Below are positions 15,764-25,057 of a stretch of DNA of 30,576 nucleotides, in pieces. The stretch's first letter is position 1, and each line of letters starts with the position of its first letter. Location: the NCBI RefSeq assembly GCF_000331775.1, contig NZ_CAPJ01000301.1:1-30576 (forward strand). Reading direction: 5' to 3'. Under the pieces are notes generated by a model that was given only the letters and a program-made list of their open reading frames with translations, did not search any database and was not told the origin of the DNA. Made by a program: the position numbers and the translations under genes. Origin of the DNA: Xanthomonas translucens pv. translucens DSM 18974 (lineage in GTDB: Bacteria; Pseudomonadota; Gammaproteobacteria; Xanthomonadales; Xanthomonadaceae).

Positions 15764-17128
15764 ATGCCGACCCGCCTGTCGCGCCTGCTGCTGATCGGCC
15801 TGATCCTCGCCGCCACCGCCGGCGGCGCCACCGCCGCGCGCCAGCGCGATGCCTGGGTGGTGCAGCAGATTCACGACTACAACCATCCCTATGCGGCGCA
15901 GCAGGCCGAGCTGGACACCAAGATGGCGATCATGGCCGGCAGCGCCTACGCGTTCTATCGCGGCACCGACCATCTGTTCTACCAGGACATGAAGACCTTG
16001 CCGGCCTCGCTGTGGAGCAGCCCGCAGACCGGCGACACCTGGCTCGGCGGCGACACCCACATCGGCAATTTCGACGCCGCGCGCGACAGCAGCGGCAAGA
16101 CGGTGTTCCAGGTCGCCGACTTCGACGAAGGCCACCTCGGCCAGTCCGTGTGGGACCTGCGCCGGCTGGCGGCGAGCATGGTCCTGGCCGGGCGCGACAA
16201 CGGCCTGTCCGAGAGCGACATCGGCAGCGCGATCGACACGATGGTCGGCGCCTACCTGGACAAGATCGGCGACTTCAAGGGCAGCGATGCCGAGAAGCGT
16301 TTCCAGCTGACCAAGAGCGACACCAGCGGCGTGGTGGCCAGGGCCATCGACAGCGCTGACGGCAAGAGCCGCAGCAGCCTGCTGGGCAAATACACTGCGG
16401 TCAGCGGCGGCAAGCGCACGTTCCAGTCCCTGGACAACCTGGTCGCGGTGGACAGCGCGACGTATGCGTCGGTCGCCAACGCGATGAACGGCTACGTGGC
16501 CTCGATCGCCGCCTCCAAGCGCTATGCGCCCAGTTACTACACGATCAAGGACGTGCGCCAGAAACTCGGCTCGGGCACCGCCAGCCTCGGCCGGCAGCGG
16601 CTGTACGTGCTGGTCGATGGCGCCAGCGACTCGACCGGCGACGACGTGATCCTGGAATGGAAGCAGCAAGCGGCCAGCGTGGTCGCCGTGGCCGCGCCGT
16701 CGCAGATGCCCGCCTCCAGCTACGACAACCACGACGGCGAGCGCGTGGCGCGCACCGCCAAGGCGCAAACGCTGGATGCCGACGTGCTGATCGGTTACGC
16801 CAGCGTCGCCGGCGTGCCGTTCTACGTGCACGAGAAATCGCCGTTCCAGGAAGACCTGGACCCGACCGCGTTGAGCAGCGCCGACAAGCTGGCCACCGCC
16901 GCCACGTACCTGGGCCAGGCGCTGGCCTCGGCACATGCACTGTCCGATCAGGACTACGATCCGGCCGTGGTGAGCTACAGCATCGACAAGCAGATCGACG
17001 CGGCGGCCAGCAGCAAGAGCGAGCTGAAATCGGAACTGCGCCAGTTCGCGTTCGGCTACGCCGCGCAGGTGCAGCTGGACTGGCAGGGATTCGTGGCCGC
17101 GTACCAGGCCGGGACGCCTTTGTACTGA
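15764..17128 (+). CDS. Secreted DUF2252-family protein (kinase-like fold)
   Basis: A 454-aa protein with a cleavable signal peptide (LLLIGLILAATAGGATAA). It has the DUF2252 pattern: GDTHIGNF (D97, H99, N102), VADFDE (D119, D121), then WDLRRLAASMVLAG. The order GD.H..NF / DFD is the same as in the catalytic core of kinase-like phosphotransferases, so these could be metal-binding or catalytic residues. Export to the periplasm is notable, since ATP is scarce there. The ATG at 15764 has GGAGA about 8 bases upstream and gives a plausible signal peptide. A REP pair lies between its stop and hslU. Confidence 0.82.
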   Translation: MPTRLSRLLLIGLILAATAGGATAARQRDAWVVQQIHDYNHPYAAQQAELDTKMAIMAGSAYAFYRGTDHLFYQDMKTLPASLWSSPQTGDTWLGGDTHIGNFDAARDSSGKTVFQVADFDEGHLGQSVWDLRRLAASMVLAGRDNGLSESDIGSAIDTMVGAYLDKIGDFKGSDAEKRFQLTKSDTSGVVARAIDSADGKSRSSLLGKYTAVSGGKRTFQSLDNLVAVDSATYASVANAMNGYVASIAASKRYAPSYYTIKDVRQKLGSGTASLGRQRLYVLVDGASDSTGDDVILEWKQQAASVVAVAAPSQMPASSYDNHDGERVARTAKAQTLDADVLIGYASVAGVPFYVHEKSPFQEDLDPTALSSADKLATAATYLGQALASAHALSDQDYDPAVVSYSIDKQIDAAASSKSELKSELRQFAFGYAAQVQLDWQGFVAAYQAGTPLY

Positions 17129-17155
17129 GCACCGACTTCACCGCCACGAAACCTT

Positions 17156-17223
17156 GTAGGAGCGGCTTCAGCCGCGACCGGGCGTTACCGGTGATACCCG
17201 GTCGCGGCTGAAGCCGCTCCTAC
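17156..17223. repeat. Paired REP element between convergent genes
   Basis: Arms 17156-17182 and 17197-17223 are 27-base perfect reverse complements; the arm starts GTAGGAGCGGCTTCAGCC and ends in CCGGG. The loop is 14 bases. It lies between the DUF2252 stop (17128) and the hslU stop (17261), a place where it could serve both transcripts as an end structure. Confidence 0.9.
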
Positions 17224-17260
17224 AGGTTCCATGGAACTGTTGTCGCAACAGGCACAGCGG

Positions 17261-18625
17261 TTACAGGATGTAACGGCTCAGATCCGGATCCTGCACCAGT
17301 TCCCCCAGGTGCGTGTTGACGTAGGCGGCATCGACGGCGACGCTCTGTCCTTCGCGATCCGGCGCTTCGAAGCTCAGCGTGTCGAGCAGGCGCTCGAGCA
17401 CCGTGTGCAGACGCCGCGCGCCGATGTTCTCCTGGCGTTCGTTGACCAGGAACGCGATCTCGGCCAGGCGGTCGATCGCATCGTCGGTGAAGCTCAGGGT
17501 CACCCCTTCGGTCAGCAACAGCGCTTCGTACTGTTTGCTCAACGCCGCCTTCGGCTCGGTGAGGATGCGGATGAAATCGTCCTTGGACAGCGCCGACAAT
17601 TCGACCCGGATCGGAAAGCGGCCCTGCAACTCCGGGATCAGGTCGCTGGGCTTGGCCAGGTGGAACGCGCCGGAGGCGATAAACAAAATATGGTCGGTCT
17701 TGACCGTGCCGTACTTGGTGCTGACGTTGGAGCCTTCGACCAGCGGCAGCAGGTCGCGCTGCACGCCTTCGCGCGACACGTCGCCGCCCGTCGATCCCGC
17801 CTCGCCGCGCTTGGCGACCTTGTCGATCTCGTCGATAAACACGATGCCGTGCTGCTCGCAGGCCTCGATCGCCATGGCGCGCACGTCGTCCTCGTTGACC
17901 AGCTTGCCGGCCTCTTCCTCGATCAGCAGCGGCCGCGCCGCCTTGATCGTCAGCTTGCGCGACTGCGACTTGCTGCCGCCCAGGTTGGAGAACATCTGCC
18001 GCAGCTGCTGGCCCATTTCCTCCATGCCCGGCGGGGTCATGATGTCCATGCTGACGTTGACCGCCACGTCCAGCTCGATCTCGCGCTCGTCCAGTTCGCC
18101 GGCACGCAGCATGCGCCGGAACTTGCTGCGGGTGTCGTTGTCCTGCGCCGAGGGTTCGCTGCGCGCGGCGTCCGGATCGAAGCCGATGCCGGCGCTGCGC
18201 CGCGGCAGCAGCGCGTCGAGGATGCGGTCTTCGGCGCGTTCCTCGGCCTGGGTGCGCACGCGGGTCTTGGCCTGTTCGCGGTACAGCTTGACCGCGGTGT
18301 CGGCCAGGTCGCGCACGATCTGCTCCACGTCCTTGCCGACGTAGCCGACCTCGGTGAAGCGGGTGGCCTCGACCTTGACGAACGGCGCGTTGGCCAGCGT
18401 CGCCAGGCGACGCGCGATCTCGGTCTTGCCGACGCCGGTGGGGCCGATCATCAGGATGTTCTTGGGCATCACTTCGTTGCGCAGCGCATCAGGCAGCTGC
18501 ATGCGCCGCCAGCGGTTGCGCAGCGCGATCGCCACCGCGCGCTTGGCGTCGTGCTGGCCGACGATGTGGCGGTCCAGTTCCTGCACGATCTCGCGCGGGG
18601 TCATGGTGCTATGGGTATCGGTCAT
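17261..18625 (-). CDS. hslU: HslU, ATPase subunit of the HslUV protease
   Basis: A 454-aa AAA+ unfoldase that feeds proteins to the HslV peptidase. Features: [17 protein letters not shown] near the start, Walker A GPTGVGKT (residues 61-68), the GYVGKD pore loop, Walker B VFIDEIDK, and the conserved C-terminal LSRYIL that docks in HslV. The start could also be Met8 (MTPREI), which matches the usual E. coli length better; the ATG at 18625 is kept because no other site is stronger. It follows hslV with an unusually long 114-base gap that holds inverted repeats. Confidence 0.97.
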   Translation of the reverse strand: MTDTHSTMTPREIVQELDRHIVGQHDAKRAVAIALRNRWRRMQLPDALRNEVMPKNILMIGPTGVGKTEIARRLATLANAPFVKVEATRFTEVGYVGKDVEQIVRDLADTAVKLYREQAKTRVRTQAEERAEDRILDALLPRRSAGIGFDPDAARSEPSAQDNDTRSKFRRMLRAGELDEREIELDVAVNVSMDIMTPPGMEEMGQQLRQMFSNLGGSKSQSRKLTIKAARPLLIEEEAGKLVNEDDVRAMAIEACEQHGIVFIDEIDKVAKRGEAGSTGGDVSREGVQRDLLPLVEGSNVSTKYGTVKTDHILFIASGAFHLAKPSDLIPELQGRFPIRVELSALSKDDFIRILTEPKAALSKQYEALLLTEGVTLSFTDDAIDRLAEIAFLVNERQENIGARRLHTVLERLLDTLSFEAPDREGQSVAVDAAYVNTHLGELVQDPDLSRYIL

Positions 18626-18643
18626 GGTCGGGAAATCGAAGAA

Positions 18644-18739
18644 GGAATCGGGAAGGGAGCATCGGCAATGGCAAGCGCAGGCTTCATCGGCAACGGAAAC
18701 AGGAACCGCGGTTGCGATTCCCGATTCCCCATTGCCGAT
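18644..18739. promoter_or_regulatory. Two alternative hairpins between hslV and hslU
   Basis: GGAATCGGGAA (18644-18654) is the reverse complement of TTCCCGATTCC (18718-18728), and ATCGGCAATGG (18661-18671) that of CCATTGCCGAT (18729-18739). The order of the arms is L1 L2 R1 R2, so both pairings cannot form as one nested stem; they are alternatives or a pseudoknot. The sequence resembles a dispersed GGGAATCG repeat of Xanthomonas. Confidence 0.5.
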
Positions 18740-19291
18740 TCACAGCTCCTCGACCACCACGTTGCGATTGGTATAGATGCAGATGTCGCCGGCGATGTTC
18801 AGCGCTTCGACCGCAATGGTCTTGGCGTCCAGTTCGGTGTGGCCGAGCAGCGCGCGCGCCGCCGACAGCGCGTAGGAACCTCCCGAGCCGATGGCGATGA
18901 TGCCGTCCTCCGGCTCGATCACATCGCCGGTGCCACTGATGATCAGCGAGGTTTCCTTGTCGGCCACCGCCAGCAACGCCTCGAGCTTGCCCAGGCGGCG
19001 TTCGGTGCGCCAATCCTTGGCCAGCTCCACCGCCGCGCGGGTCAGCTGGCCGTGCTTCTCGAGCTTGGCCTCGAACAGTTCGAACAGGGTGAACGCATCG
19101 GCGGCGGCGCCGGCGAAACCGGCCAGCACCTGGCCGTCGCGGCCAAGCCGGCGCACCTTGCGCGCATTGCCCTTCATCACGGTATGGCCCAATGTCACCT
19201 GACCATCGCCGGCCACGGCGACATGGCCGTTGCGGCGCACCGACAGGATCGTGGTGGCGTGGAAAACGTTGGGATTCTGACTGGGGTCCAT
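18740..19291 (-). CDS. hslV: HslV, peptidase subunit of the HslUV protease
   Basis: A 183-aa Ntn-hydrolase that forms double hexameric rings and degrades proteins unfolded by HslU. The catalytic threonine is in ATTILSVRR; the protein begins with [12 protein letters not shown], so about 12 residues precede the Thr and must be removed. [22 protein letters not shown] and [17 protein letters not shown] are typical. The frame is open back to 19342, but the ATG at 19291 agrees best with the family. It lies 67 bases after the xerC stop, so it may be co-transcribed with the recombinase cluster. Confidence 0.96.
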   Translation of the reverse strand: MDPSQNPNVFHATTILSVRRNGHVAVAGDGQVTLGHTVMKGNARKVRRLGRDGQVLAGFAGAAADAFTLFELFEAKLEKHGQLTRAAVELAKDWRTERRLGKLEALLAVADKETSLIISGTGDVIEPEDGIIAIGSGGSYALSAARALLGHTELDAKTIAVEALNIAGDICIYTNRNVVVEEL

Positions 19292-19358
19292 GCGGCCTCC
19301 GGGGTGGTCTCCCAGAGGTGGGGCCGGCCGCGCGCGCTTCAAGCGCCGTCACGCCGGC

Positions 19359-20327
19359 TCAGGGCGCGGGCTTGCGCCTGGCGCGCGGATGCGCTGCGTC
19401 GTAGACCTTGGCCAGATGCTGGAAATCCAGGTGGGTGTAGATCTGCGTGGTGGCGATGTCGGCATGGCCGAGCAGCTCCTGCACGCCGCGCAGGTCGCCG
19501 GAAGATTCGAGGATATGGCTGGCGAAACTGTGCCGCAGCATGTGCGGGTGCACGTGCTTGAACAGGCCCTGGCGCCCGGCCAGCTGCTTGATCCGGATCT
19601 GCACCGCGCGCGCGCCGATCGGCGCGCCGCCGCGGCCCGGGAACACCGGCGCCTCGACCGCCGCCTTGGTCTGCGCCTGCCATGCCAGCAGCGCCTTGCG
19701 CGCGTGCGAGCCGACCGGCACCAGCCGCTGCTTGTTGCCCTTGCCGAGCACGCGGACCAGGCCGCTGGCAAAATCCAGGTCGCGCCAGCGCAGCGCGCAC
19801 AGCTCGCTCAGGCGCAGCCCGGAGGAATAGAACAGCTCCAGCAGCGCGCGGTCGCGCAGGCCCAGCGGCACGTCGGTCGGCACTTCGACCAGGCGCACCG
19901 CCTCGTCCGCGTCCAGCACCTGCGGCAGCTTGCGCGGCGCCTTCGGCGCACGCAGCGCGGCGGCAGGACTGGCGGCGATCCGGCCATGCTTGAGCAACCA
20001 CGCATAGAAACTGCGGCACGCCGACAGGCGCCGCTGCAGGCTCTTCGGCGACAGCCCGCGGCGGTGCTCGGCAGCGATGAAATGGCGCAACTGCTCGGTG
20101 CCGAGCGCCACCATCTCGCCACCGGCATTGTCCGCCGCCCACGCCGCCAGCGCCGCCAGATCGCGGCGGTACGCGTCCAAGGTATGCGCGGACATGCGGC
20201 GTTCGACTTGCAGATAGTCGAGGAACCGGGACTCCGGACTCGGGACTCGGGACTCGGCTGCAACGGCGGGCGCATCGGCCCGCTTTTTCCGAGTCCCGAG
20301 TCCCGAGTCCCGAGTCCCGGCCTTCAT
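19359..20327 (-). CDS. xerC: Tyrosine recombinase XerC with repeat-encoded N-terminal extension
   Basis: A 322-aa tyrosine recombinase that resolves chromosome dimers at dif with XerD. The SAM-like core-binding domain starts at [20 protein letters not shown] (residue 35). The catalytic set is visible: Arg in SSGLRLSEL, Lys in LGKGNKQR, H262 and R265 (HMLRH), H288 (LLGHADI) and the nucleophile Tyr297 (TTQIYTH). The ATG at 20327 overlaps the DUF484 stop as ATGA. The first 34 residues ([15 protein letters not shown] and on to SRVPSPESR) have no counterpart in usual XerC and are encoded by a long inverted repeat. No other ATG lies between the repeat and the domain, so the extension is likely translated. 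Confidence 0.93.
   Translation of the reverse strand: MKAGTRDSGLGTRKKRADAPAVAAESRVPSPESRFLDYLQVERRMSAHTLDAYRRDLAALAAWAADNAGGEMVALGTEQLRHFIAAEHRRGLSPKSLQRRLSACRSFYAWLLKHGRIAASPAAALRAPKAPRKLPQVLDADEAVRLVEVPTDVPLGLRDRALLELFYSSGLRLSELCALRWRDLDFASGLVRVLGKGNKQRLVPVGSHARKALLAWQAQTKAAVEAPVFPGRGGAPIGARAVQIRIKQLAGRQGLFKHVHPHMLRHSFASHILESSGDLRGVQELLGHADIATTQIYTHLDFQHLAKVYDAAHPRARRKPAP
20226..20320. repeat. Long inverted repeat (GACTCGG units) inside the 5' end of xerC
   Basis: Arms 20226-20257 and 20289-20320 are 32 bases each and match at 31 of 32 places; each is made of GGGACTC-type units in tandem. The loop is 31 bases. Transcribed, it is a very stable hairpin starting seven bases past the xerC ATG. 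It resembles dispersed non-coding repeats of this genus that have been taken into the gene in frame. Confidence 0.9.
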
Positions 20328-20995
20328 GCGAAGCGCTGCAGCGCCACCGTCAGCGACTCGCCCATCATGCGCAGGAACAAGGTGCCCATGCCGGGATAGA
20401 AACGGTTCGGATCGCGGCTGCCGACCGCGAGCAGGCCCACGCCCGGCAGCGGCAGCAGCGCGGTGGACTGCACTTGCTCGAGGCGCTCGGCGTACAGCAG
20501 CGCCTGCTTCTCCGGCTGCAAGCGGCCGCAGATCGGCTCGCCGTCCTTCAAGCAGTCGCGGAACGGCGCCAGCCGCGGATCGTCCTGCGTCAGGATCTGC
20601 AACCACGGCGCCTGCTCCAGCCCGGGCAGCGGCCGCAGCAGCACGATGCTGACCAGATCGCCCTGGAAATCCTCCTGCAGCGAAGCGGCCATCGCGCGCA
20701 CGCTGTCGGCGGCGCTGGTCTGGCGCATCAGCGCCAGGGTCAGCTGATGGGTCCGCACCGCCAGGCGCTCGTTGACCTGGGCATTGCCGGCCAGCTCGGA
20801 CAGGCGCCGCGACAGCTCGCGGTTCTTGTCGCGCAGCACTTCCAGCTGGTAGCTCGCCAGCGACGCGGTCGGGCCGTCGTCGCGCGGCACCACCAGGGTC
20901 AGCGCCAGGTCGGGGAACTGTTTCAGGAACGCCGGATGGCGGCGCAGCCATGCGGCGATTTCGTGCGCGCCGATCTTGTCCTGGGTCTCGCTCAT
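20324..20995 (-). CDS. DUF484 family protein (YigA-like)
   Basis: A 223-aa cytoplasmic protein of the DUF484 family, with a GAF-like body. The start [20 protein letters not shown] and the coil [20 protein letters not shown] (residues about 50-70) are followed by the GAF-like part (SIVLLRP to [12 protein letters not shown]). The same gene sits between dapF and xerC in E. coli (yigA). Its function is not established. The start and stop both overlap neighbours as ATGA, giving tight translational coupling dapF to DUF484 to xerC. Confidence 0.92.
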   Translation of the reverse strand: MSETQDKIGAHEIAAWLRRHPAFLKQFPDLALTLVVPRDDGPTASLASYQLEVLRDKNRELSRRLSELAGNAQVNERLAVRTHQLTLALMRQTSAADSVRAMAASLQEDFQGDLVSIVLLRPLPGLEQAPWLQILTQDDPRLAPFRDCLKDGEPICGRLQPEKQALLYAERLEQVQSTALLPLPGVGLLAVGSRDPNRFYPGMGTLFLRMMGESLTVALQRFA

Positions 20996-21846
20996 CGGAT
21001 CCACTCCCCATCGAAAACGAAGGCGGCCGGCCCGGACATCACCACCGGCGCCGCGTCGTGCGGCCAGCGCACGCGCAGTTCGCCGCCGGGCAGCACCACG
21101 CGCACGTCGCGCTCCACGCGGCCGCGCTGGATCAGCACCGCCGCGGCCGCGCAGGCGCCGCTGCCGCAGGCCAGGGTCTCGCCGACGCCGCGCTCGTACA
21201 CGCGCAGGCGCACATGGCCGCGGTCGATCACCTGGGCGAAGCCGACGTTGACCGAATCGGGGAACGACGCATGCTGCTGCAGCAACGGCCCCAGCCGCTC
21301 GACCGGCGCCGCATCGACCAGGCCCACTTCCAACACCGCGTGCGGATTGCCCATCGACACCGCGCCGAAGCGCACGCTGCCGCCTTGCAGCGGCAGCACA
21401 TACTCCTCGCGCATGCGCGGGAAGCCGATCAGCGGCACGTCCTCCGGGGCGAAGCGCGGCACGCCCATCGCCACCGCGAACTGGCCGTCGGCGCCGCGTT
21501 CGATGCGATGCGAGGCGAACGGACTGTCGATGACGAACGGCTCGCTGCCGGCGGCGCCGTCGCGCACCAGCCAGGCGGCGACGCAGCGCGCGCCGTTGCC
21601 GCACTGCCCGGCCAGGCTGCCGTCGGTATTCCAGATCCGGTAGCTGGCCACCGCGTCCGCGCTGCGCGGCACCTCGATGGTCAGCAGCTGGTCGCAGCCG
21701 ACGCCGAAATGGCGGTCGGCCAGGCGTATCGCCAGTGCAGCGTCCGGCGGCGGGGTGCCGTCGCGCAGGTCGAGCACCACGAAATCGTTGCCCGCGCCCT
21801 GCATCTTGGAAAAGCGCAGGCGCGCCGCGACGCTGGCCTCACTCAT
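20992..21846 (-). CDS. dapF: Diaminopimelate epimerase DapF
   Basis: A 284-aa cofactor-independent epimerase that converts LL- to meso-diaminopimelate for lysine and peptidoglycan synthesis. The catalytic cysteines are C82 (QCGNGARC) and C227 (LACGSGAC), with the family start [16 protein letters not shown]. There are two ATGs in frame, at 21852 and 21846; I use the inner one because GGGA precedes it and it fits the usual Xanthomonas length. Both overlap the end of lptM. The stop overlaps DUF484 as ATGA. Confidence 0.97.
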   Translation of the reverse strand: MSEASVAARLRFSKMQGAGNDFVVLDLRDGTPPPDAALAIRLADRHFGVGCDQLLTIEVPRSADAVASYRIWNTDGSLAGQCGNGARCVAAWLVRDGAAGSEPFVIDSPFASHRIERGADGQFAVAMGVPRFAPEDVPLIGFPRMREEYVLPLQGGSVRFGAVSMGNPHAVLEVGLVDAAPVERLGPLLQQHASFPDSVNVGFAQVIDRGHVRLRVYERGVGETLACGSGACAAAAVLIQRGRVERDVRVVLPGGELRVRWPHDAAPVVMSGPAAFVFDGEWIR

Positions 21847-22090
21847 TCCCATCGGTGGGCGTGGTGCTGGTGGCGTCGGCCGGCTTCTGCTGGCCGTCGA
21901 CCGGCTGCGCCTGGGCGGCCGGATCGGTTGTGGCGGGCGGGGTCGCGGCGGGCGCGGCGGCCGGTGCGGCTTCCACCGGCACCGGCTTCTGCGGCATCAC
22001 CAGCGGGCCCTTGTTGCCGCACCCGGACAGTGCCAGCAGGGCGGCGCCGAACAGGGCGGTACGGATCGGATGAGGGAACGATGTGCTCAT
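21839..22090 (-). CDS. lptM: Small lipoprotein LptM (YifL family)
   Basis: An 83-aa lipoprotein with signal ending LLALSGC (Cys24) followed by GNKGPLVMP, the short conserved head of the LptM family, which in E. coli aids assembly of the LptD/E LPS export pore in the outer membrane. The rest is a Pro/Ala/Thr-rich unstructured tail. Position next to dapF is the same as in E. coli. The ATG at 22090 gives a good signal peptide; longer frames upstream do not. It probably heads the lptM-dapF-DUF484-xerC unit. Confidence 0.88.
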   Translation of the reverse strand: MSTSFPHPIRTALFGAALLALSGCGNKGPLVMPQKPVPVEAAPAAAPAATPPATTDPAAQAQPVDGQQKPADATSTTPTDGNE

Positions 22091-22190
22091 GCGCCGAGTA
22101 TAGCCAGAAGGGCATGAACCGGCTGTGCCGCCTGCCACGCTGCGGCCAGGCGCAGCCACGCCTGGGCCGATGCAGGCGCGCGATCCCGCT

Positions 22191-22574
22191 TCAATCGCGC
22201 GGCGGCGGTTCCGGGCGCAGCCACAGCCACAGCGCCACGCAGCTCATGCAGCCGATCGCCACGACCTGCACCCACGGCTTGTGCACGAACAGCAGCAACA
22301 CCAGCGCGCACACCGCCATGGTCAGCGTGGCCATCCACTTGCCGCGGCGGCTGACCGCACCGTGCGCTTCCCAGTCGCGGATGCTGGCGCCGAAACGCGG
22401 ATCCTCCAGCAACCGCCGGCGCAGGCGCTCGGAGCCGCGCGAGGCGGCATAGGCCGAGATCAGCACGAATACCGTGGTCGGCAAGCCCGGCACGAAGATG
22501 CCGACGATGCCCGTGGCCAGGCTGACGTAGGCCAGCAGCCACCAGGCCCAGCGGAAACGGGAAGGGGGTTCCAT
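22191..22574 (-). CDS. DUF454 (YbaN-like) small inner membrane protein
   Basis: A 127-aa membrane protein of the DUF454 family. The conserved start is FRWAWWLLAYVSLATGIVGI followed by FVPGLPTTVFVL; then SERLRRRLLEDPRFGASIRDWEAHGAVSRRGK and two hydrophobic spans at the end. The function of this family is unknown. The start has GGAACCC-type purines close by (GGAACCCCC is read on the transcript side as weak), so the ATG at 22574 is chosen by family fit. It is separated from lptM by about 100 bases. Confidence 0.82.
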   Translation of the reverse strand: MEPPSRFRWAWWLLAYVSLATGIVGIFVPGLPTTVFVLISAYAASRGSERLRRRLLEDPRFGASIRDWEAHGAVSRRGKWMATLTMAVCALVLLLFVHKPWVQVVAIGCMSCVALWLWLRPEPPPRD

Positions 22575-22889
22575 CGGCGCATGATAAAGCCGCGGCCGGA
22601 TGGCGATGCGGACCTCGCGGTGCCGGATGCCGTCGTTTCGTGCGCAACGCCTCCGGAACGACGCAGCGCGCTGGCCGAGGCTGAATGCAGTCGGGACTGA
22701 AGTCCCTCCCACAGTGCACCCAGCCGGAACTCGGCGCACCCCGTTATTGTGGGAGCGACTTCAGTCGCGACGCGGAATCCGTCAGTCGGCGGCTTCGGCA
22801 TTCGTCGCGGCTGAAGCCGCCTACAGGAAGCAGGCCGGGTGCACTGTAGGAGCGGCTTCAGCCGCGACAGAACGCCAGGCCAATCCGCC
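22575..22889. other. Gene-free region with four REP copies
   Basis: No gene was found between the DUF454 start and the oligopeptidase B stop. The right half is occupied by REP copies listed separately; the left part, near 22575-22690, must hold the DUF454 promoter. Confidence 0.6.
22690..22868. repeat. Cluster of four REP copies in alternating orientation
   Basis: Copies at 22690-22712 (reverse, GGGACTGAAGTCCC variant), 22749-22771 (forward, GCGACTTCAGTCGC variant), 22804-22824 (reverse, GCGGCTGAAGCCGC, two bases shorter) and 22846-22868 (forward, GCGGCTTCAGCCGC). Three sequence variants therefore meet in one cluster. The last lies 21 bases beyond the oligopeptidase B stop. Confidence 0.9.
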
Positions 22890-25016
22890 TTACTTCGCCG
22901 CCTGCTCCACGCCCAACTGGTCGAGCATGAACGCGTACGATTCGGCCTGCTCGCGGTAGCGGCGGAAGCGCCCGGACTTGCCGCCGTGGCCGGCTTCCAT
23001 GTTGACCCGGAACACGATCGGGCGGGTGCCGGTGTTGTCGTCGCGCAACTTGGCCACCCACTTGGCCGGCTCCCAGTACTGCACCTGCGAATCCCACAGG
23101 CCGGTGCCGACGAACAGTGCCGGATACGCCTGACGCTTGACGTTGTCGTACGGCGAATAGCCGAGCATGTAGTCGTAGTACTGCTTCTGCTCCGGATTGC
23201 CCCATTCGTCGTATTCGTTGGTGGTCAGCGGGATGCTCGGGTCGAGCATGGTGGTGACCACGTCGACGAACGGCACCTGCGCGACCATCACCCGGTAATC
23301 CTGCGGCGCCATGTTCGCCACCGCCCCCATCAGCAGGCCGCCGGCGCTGCCGCCGGCCGCGGCGACGCGGTCCGGCGCCGCATAGCCCAGCTTGACCAGG
23401 CTGCGGGTGACGTCGATGAAGTCGGTAAAGGTGTTCTTCTTGTGGAGCAGCTTGCCGTGGTCGTACCAGTCGCGACCCATCTCCTGGCCGCCGCGGATGT
23501 GCGCGATGGCGTAGACCACGCCGCGGTCGAGCAGGCTGACCACCGGCAGGTTGAAGGCGGGATCGGTAGACATGCCGTAGCTGCCGTAGGCGTACTGGTA
23601 CAGCGCCGCGGTGCCGTCCTTCTTGAAGCCCTTCCTGTACACCAGCGACACCGGCACCTTGACCCCGTCGCGCGCTGTCACCCACACGCGCTCGGTCTGG
23701 TACTTGCTCGCGTCATAGCCGGTCACCGTCTGCTGCTTGAGCAGCTTGCGCTCGCCGGTGCGGGTGTTGAGTTCGTAGGTGGTGGCCGGCGTAGTCAGCG
23801 AGGTGTAGCTGTAGCGCAGCCACGGCGTGCCGGGCTCGGAATTGACCGACAGGCCCATCGAGTACGCCGGCTCGTCGGCCTTGACGTAGTCCTCCTTGCC
23901 ATCTGCGAAGTGCAGGCGGATCCGCTCCAGGCCGTCGGAATACTCGGCGATCGCGGTGAAGCCGTCGAACAGCTCGAAGCTGTCGATGAACACCTTTTCG
24001 TCGTAGGGCAGCCAGGACTGCCATTGCGCACGCTTGGTGGCGCCGTCGGGCGCGGTCATCAGCGCGTAGTTCTTGGCCTTCCAGTTGGTGCGGATCACCC
24101 AGCGCCCGTCGAAATGGTCGGCGTGGTACTCGACGTCGCGCTGGCGCGGCGCCAGCACCGCGAAGCGCTGCGGATCGGCGGCCGGCGCATAGCGCTGCTC
24201 GGAAGCCACGGTGCTTTTCAAGTCGATGACGATGTACTTGTCGTCGCGGGTGCGGCGCAGTTCCATGTAGAAACTGTGGTCCTTCTCCGCGTAGACCAGC
24301 GCGTCCTGCGCCGCCGGCGTGCCCAGCACGTGCTTCTTGACGCGCACGGTGAGCAGGGTTTCCGGATCGTTCTCGACATAGAACAGGGTCTTGTTATCGT
24401 CGGCCCAGACCACGTCCGGCGACACGCCGGGCACGCGATCGGCGTAGACCTCGCCAGTGTCCAGGTTCTTGAAGCGCACCACGTACTGGTTGCGGCCAAC
24501 GTCGTCCTCGGTCCAGGCCAGGATGCGGTTGTCCTGGCTGACCACCGCATCGCCCAGGTTGAAATAGCCCTTGTCGGCGGCCATCGCGTTGACGTCGAGC
24601 AGGATTTCCTCCGCCGCGCCCATGCTGCCCTTGCGCCGCGCGTGCACCCGGTAGTCCTTGCCGCTCTCGTAGCGGGTGTAGTACCAGTAGCCGCGCTCGC
24701 GGTACGGCACGCTGCTGTCGTCCTGCTTGATGCGGCCGACGATTTCCTTGTATAGCGTGTCCTCCAGCGGCTTGAGCGGCTTCAGCACTTGGTCGGCGTA
24801 GGCGTTCTCGGCGTTGAGATAGGCCAGCATCTGCGGGTTTTCGCGCTTGTCGTCGCGCAGCCAGTAGTAGTCGTCCTGGCGGGTGGCGCCGAACGGCGCG
24901 GTGACCGTGTGCGGCTGCTTGGCCGGATGCGGCGGGGTGGCGCCGGTGGCGAGGGCGGAAGCGAAAGGCGCGGTCATTAGCAGGAACAAGCTCGCTAGCA
25001 AGGGACGGTGGTGCAT
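22890..25016 (-). CDS. ptrB: Oligopeptidase B (S9 family), exported
   Basis: A 708-aa serine peptidase that cuts short peptides after Arg or Lys. It has a signal peptide (MHHRPLLASLFLLMTAPFAS), a seven-bladed propeller and a C-terminal hydrolase domain. The catalytic triad is Ser557 (GGSAGG), Asp642 (GLWDSQV) and His677 (AGHGGKSG); the spacings of 85 and 120 residues agree with E. coli oligopeptidase B. The signal is unusual as the E. coli enzyme is cytoplasmic. The start at 25016 is followed by a run of eleven G at 25047-25057 in its upstream region. Confidence 0.95.
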   Translation of the reverse strand: MHHRPLLASLFLLMTAPFASALATGATPPHPAKQPHTVTAPFGATRQDDYYWLRDDKRENPQMLAYLNAENAYADQVLKPLKPLEDTLYKEIVGRIKQDDSSVPYRERGYWYYTRYESGKDYRVHARRKGSMGAAEEILLDVNAMAADKGYFNLGDAVVSQDNRILAWTEDDVGRNQYVVRFKNLDTGEVYADRVPGVSPDVVWADDNKTLFYVENDPETLLTVRVKKHVLGTPAAQDALVYAEKDHSFYMELRRTRDDKYIVIDLKSTVASEQRYAPAADPQRFAVLAPRQRDVEYHADHFDGRWVIRTNWKAKNYALMTAPDGATKRAQWQSWLPYDEKVFIDSFELFDGFTAIAEYSDGLERIRLHFADGKEDYVKADEPAYSMGLSVNSEPGTPWLRYSYTSLTTPATTYELNTRTGERKLLKQQTVTGYDASKYQTERVWVTARDGVKVPVSLVYRKGFKKDGTAALYQYAYGSYGMSTDPAFNLPVVSLLDRGVVYAIAHIRGGQEMGRDWYDHGKLLHKKNTFTDFIDVTRSLVKLGYAAPDRVAAAGGSAGGLLMGAVANMAPQDYRVMVAQVPFVDVVTTMLDPSIPLTTNEYDEWGNPEQKQYYDYMLGYSPYDNVKRQAYPALFVGTGLWDSQVQYWEPAKWVAKLRDDNTGTRPIVFRVNMEAGHGGKSGRFRRYREQAESYAFMLDQLGVEQAAK

Positions 25017-25046
25017 CTAATGGGGCTCCGGCGGCGGTAACGCAAC

Positions 25047-25057
25047 GGGGGGGGGGG
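25047..25057. repeat. Run of eleven G between divergent starts
   Basis: Eleven guanines in a row lie 30 bases upstream of the oligopeptidase B ATG and about 130 bases before the aminotransferase ATG. Such tracts can change length by slippage; here it could vary the expression of the peptidase. Confidence 0.85.

Noticed and set aside
17231..19561. A 776-codon plus-strand frame opposite hslU and hslV
   Set aside because: hslU and hslV are certain on the other strand; this frame is a by-product of codon bias.
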